Virus record (IMG/VR): IMGVR_UViG_3300046328_000332
Coordinates: 1-28,755 of that record
Length of the DNA stretch: 28,755 nt
Source: a virus
Direction: 5' to 3' (one strand)
Below, piece after piece: positions 27,945 to 28,755 of the stretch. The notes under the pieces were generated by a model. It did not search any database, was not told the origin of the DNA, and was given only the letters and a program-made list of their open reading frames with translations. Position 1 is the stretch's first letter. Every line of letters starts with the position of its first letter. Made by a program: the position numbers and the translations under genes.

Positions 27945-28755
27945 AGCGGGTGGCTCGGCAAAGCCAGGCGTTGCCCTCGCTCACCACCGATGCGATCCGC
28001 CAACTGCCGTCACTCAGGACGATCGTCGAGCCTGCGAGCGGAGTCGTTGCGGCTTTGGCAATCCCAAGCTGGATGTCGCCTGGCTCGAACTTCGGAGCCA
28101 TAGAGCTGCTGTAAGTGAACAAAGACTGCCAGCGCATTCTCACAACCGTGACGGGTATTGAGCTGCCCAGAAACACGTCCTGAACTGGTTCGTAGACGCC
28201 ATCCAGAAAACTGACTGACTCAACACTGGGCTCGGCGATCTCTTCGCACAGGGCGACAAGCGTTCCACTTGCCCCGTAGTTCGTGCTGCGCACCACGTAG
28301 AGCCGATTACCAAACGTCGCAAGTTGGTTGGGCAGCACGGTCTCGGTCGAGCTGTAGTGAAGCTGGTAGAGCGGTGCCTCGTTCGAGTTGTGCTCGGAGT
28401 AGACCGCGTCCTTCACCCAAGCCCTTCCGGCGTAGGCGGTGAATCCTGTCTGACCAAGGCAGACCTGTGCGATCGTGCGGACGTTGCTAAGGAAGGTCGC
28501 CTCATGCAGCACGTAGCCCACACGGATAGTCGAGCCCCGGAAGTCGTCAGGCGTGCCGTGCCCGACCACGTAGCGCGTGCCTGCGGCTGCGATCACACGC
28601 CGAGCCGGGATCGCCACGCTGGGCGCGAGTGACAGAACCCGGCGCTCCGTGACCACAGAGTCACGCTTGTTGTCGTCGTACAGCGCGAGCTGGCCAGAGA
28701 AGAGCGTTTGCCCCGTGTAGCCGTCCGCGCAGACCGCGTTGTTGAAGGCGTTGGC
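27937..28755 (-). CDS. Virion neck-region protein, 5' end outside window (partial)
   Basis: The frame is open from the right edge to TGA at 27937-27939, so at least 272 residues are present and the start is not in the window. A GTG at 28656 is in frame but the upstream part (ANAFNNAVCADGYTGQTLFS) reads like continuing coding sequence, so I do not take it as the start. The protein is beta-rich with several strand-like segments (GTRYVVGHGTPDDFRGSTIR, PVTVVRMRWQSLFTYSSSMA, PKFEPGDIQLGIAKAA and TIVLSDGSWRIASVV). The position before the gp10-like gene suggests a head-closure or adaptor protein, but I do not recognise a specific family, and it is larger than most stopper proteins. Confidence 0.7.
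   Translation of the reverse strand, partial: ANAFNNAVCADGYTGQTLFSGQLALYDDNKRDSVVTERRVLSLAPSVAIPARRVIAAAGTRYVVGHGTPDDFRGSTIRVGYVLHEATFLSNVRTIAQVCLGQTGFTAYAGRAWVKDAVYSEHNSNEAPLYQLHYSSTETVLPNQLATFGNRLYVVRSTNYGASGTLVALCEEIAEPSVESVSFLDGVYEPVQDVFLGSSIPVTVVRMRWQSLFTYSSSMAPKFEPGDIQLGIAKAATTPLAGSTIVLSDGSWRIASVVSEGNAWLCRATRYG

Overview
The window is part of a tailed-phage genome or prophage with a long non-contractile tail (siphovirus type). The evidence is a complete tail morphogenesis block: a neck-type protein, a tail terminator, a tail tube, chaperones with a -1 frameshift, a very long tape measure, and a large central tip protein. A holin/endolysin cassette and a tyrosine integrase accompany it. 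The host is inferred to be Gram-negative: several phage proteins carry lipobox signal peptides, the lysin is GH108-type and the holin is of the GTA 3-TM type. The GC-rich codon use would fit a proteobacterium, perhaps a betaproteobacterium; that last step is a guess. Integrase plus an AlpA-like protein suggest a temperate phage. No stretch longer than 300 bases lacks a gene; the longest gap is 2209-2456.

Layout. (1) 1-2208, plus strand: tightly overlapping early-type genes. These are the 3' end of a dCMP deaminase, a DUF7220-like membrane protein, a flavin-dependent thymidylate synthase (ThyX), a 39-residue membrane peptide, an AlpA/excisionase-like protein, a lipoprotein and a 35-residue membrane peptide, closed by a strong terminator at 2300-2334. 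Deaminase and ThyX together would convert dCMP to dUMP to dTMP. (2) 2405-3527, plus strand: the integrase with its own promoter-like sequence and an overlapping 11-bp inverted repeat. (3) From 3559 to the right edge everything is on the minus strand and reads right to left: a neck-type protein (5' end outside the window), an HK97-gp10-like protein, the tail terminator, the tail tube, a two-gene accessory cassette (fiber/decoration-like protein and a trypsin-like serine protease), tail chaperones G and G-T, the 1745-residue tape measure, two minor tail proteins, a DUF6950/NlpC-P60-like protein, the 1689-residue tip protein and small tip accessory proteins. Then come small lipoproteins and membrane proteins, a T7-type holin candidate, a GTA-type holin, a GH108 endolysin, a GNAT acetyltransferase and an HTH-metallophosphoesterase fusion.

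The late genes are mostly joined by ATGA or TGATG overlaps, so translation is probably coupled along the operon. The least ordinary parts are: the protease/fiber cassette inserted between tube and chaperones; the HTH-phosphoesterase and acetyltransferase fused onto the lysis operon; an integrase with two non-consensus active-site positions; the 99-bp tandem repeats in the tape measure; and three phage-encoded lipoproteins.
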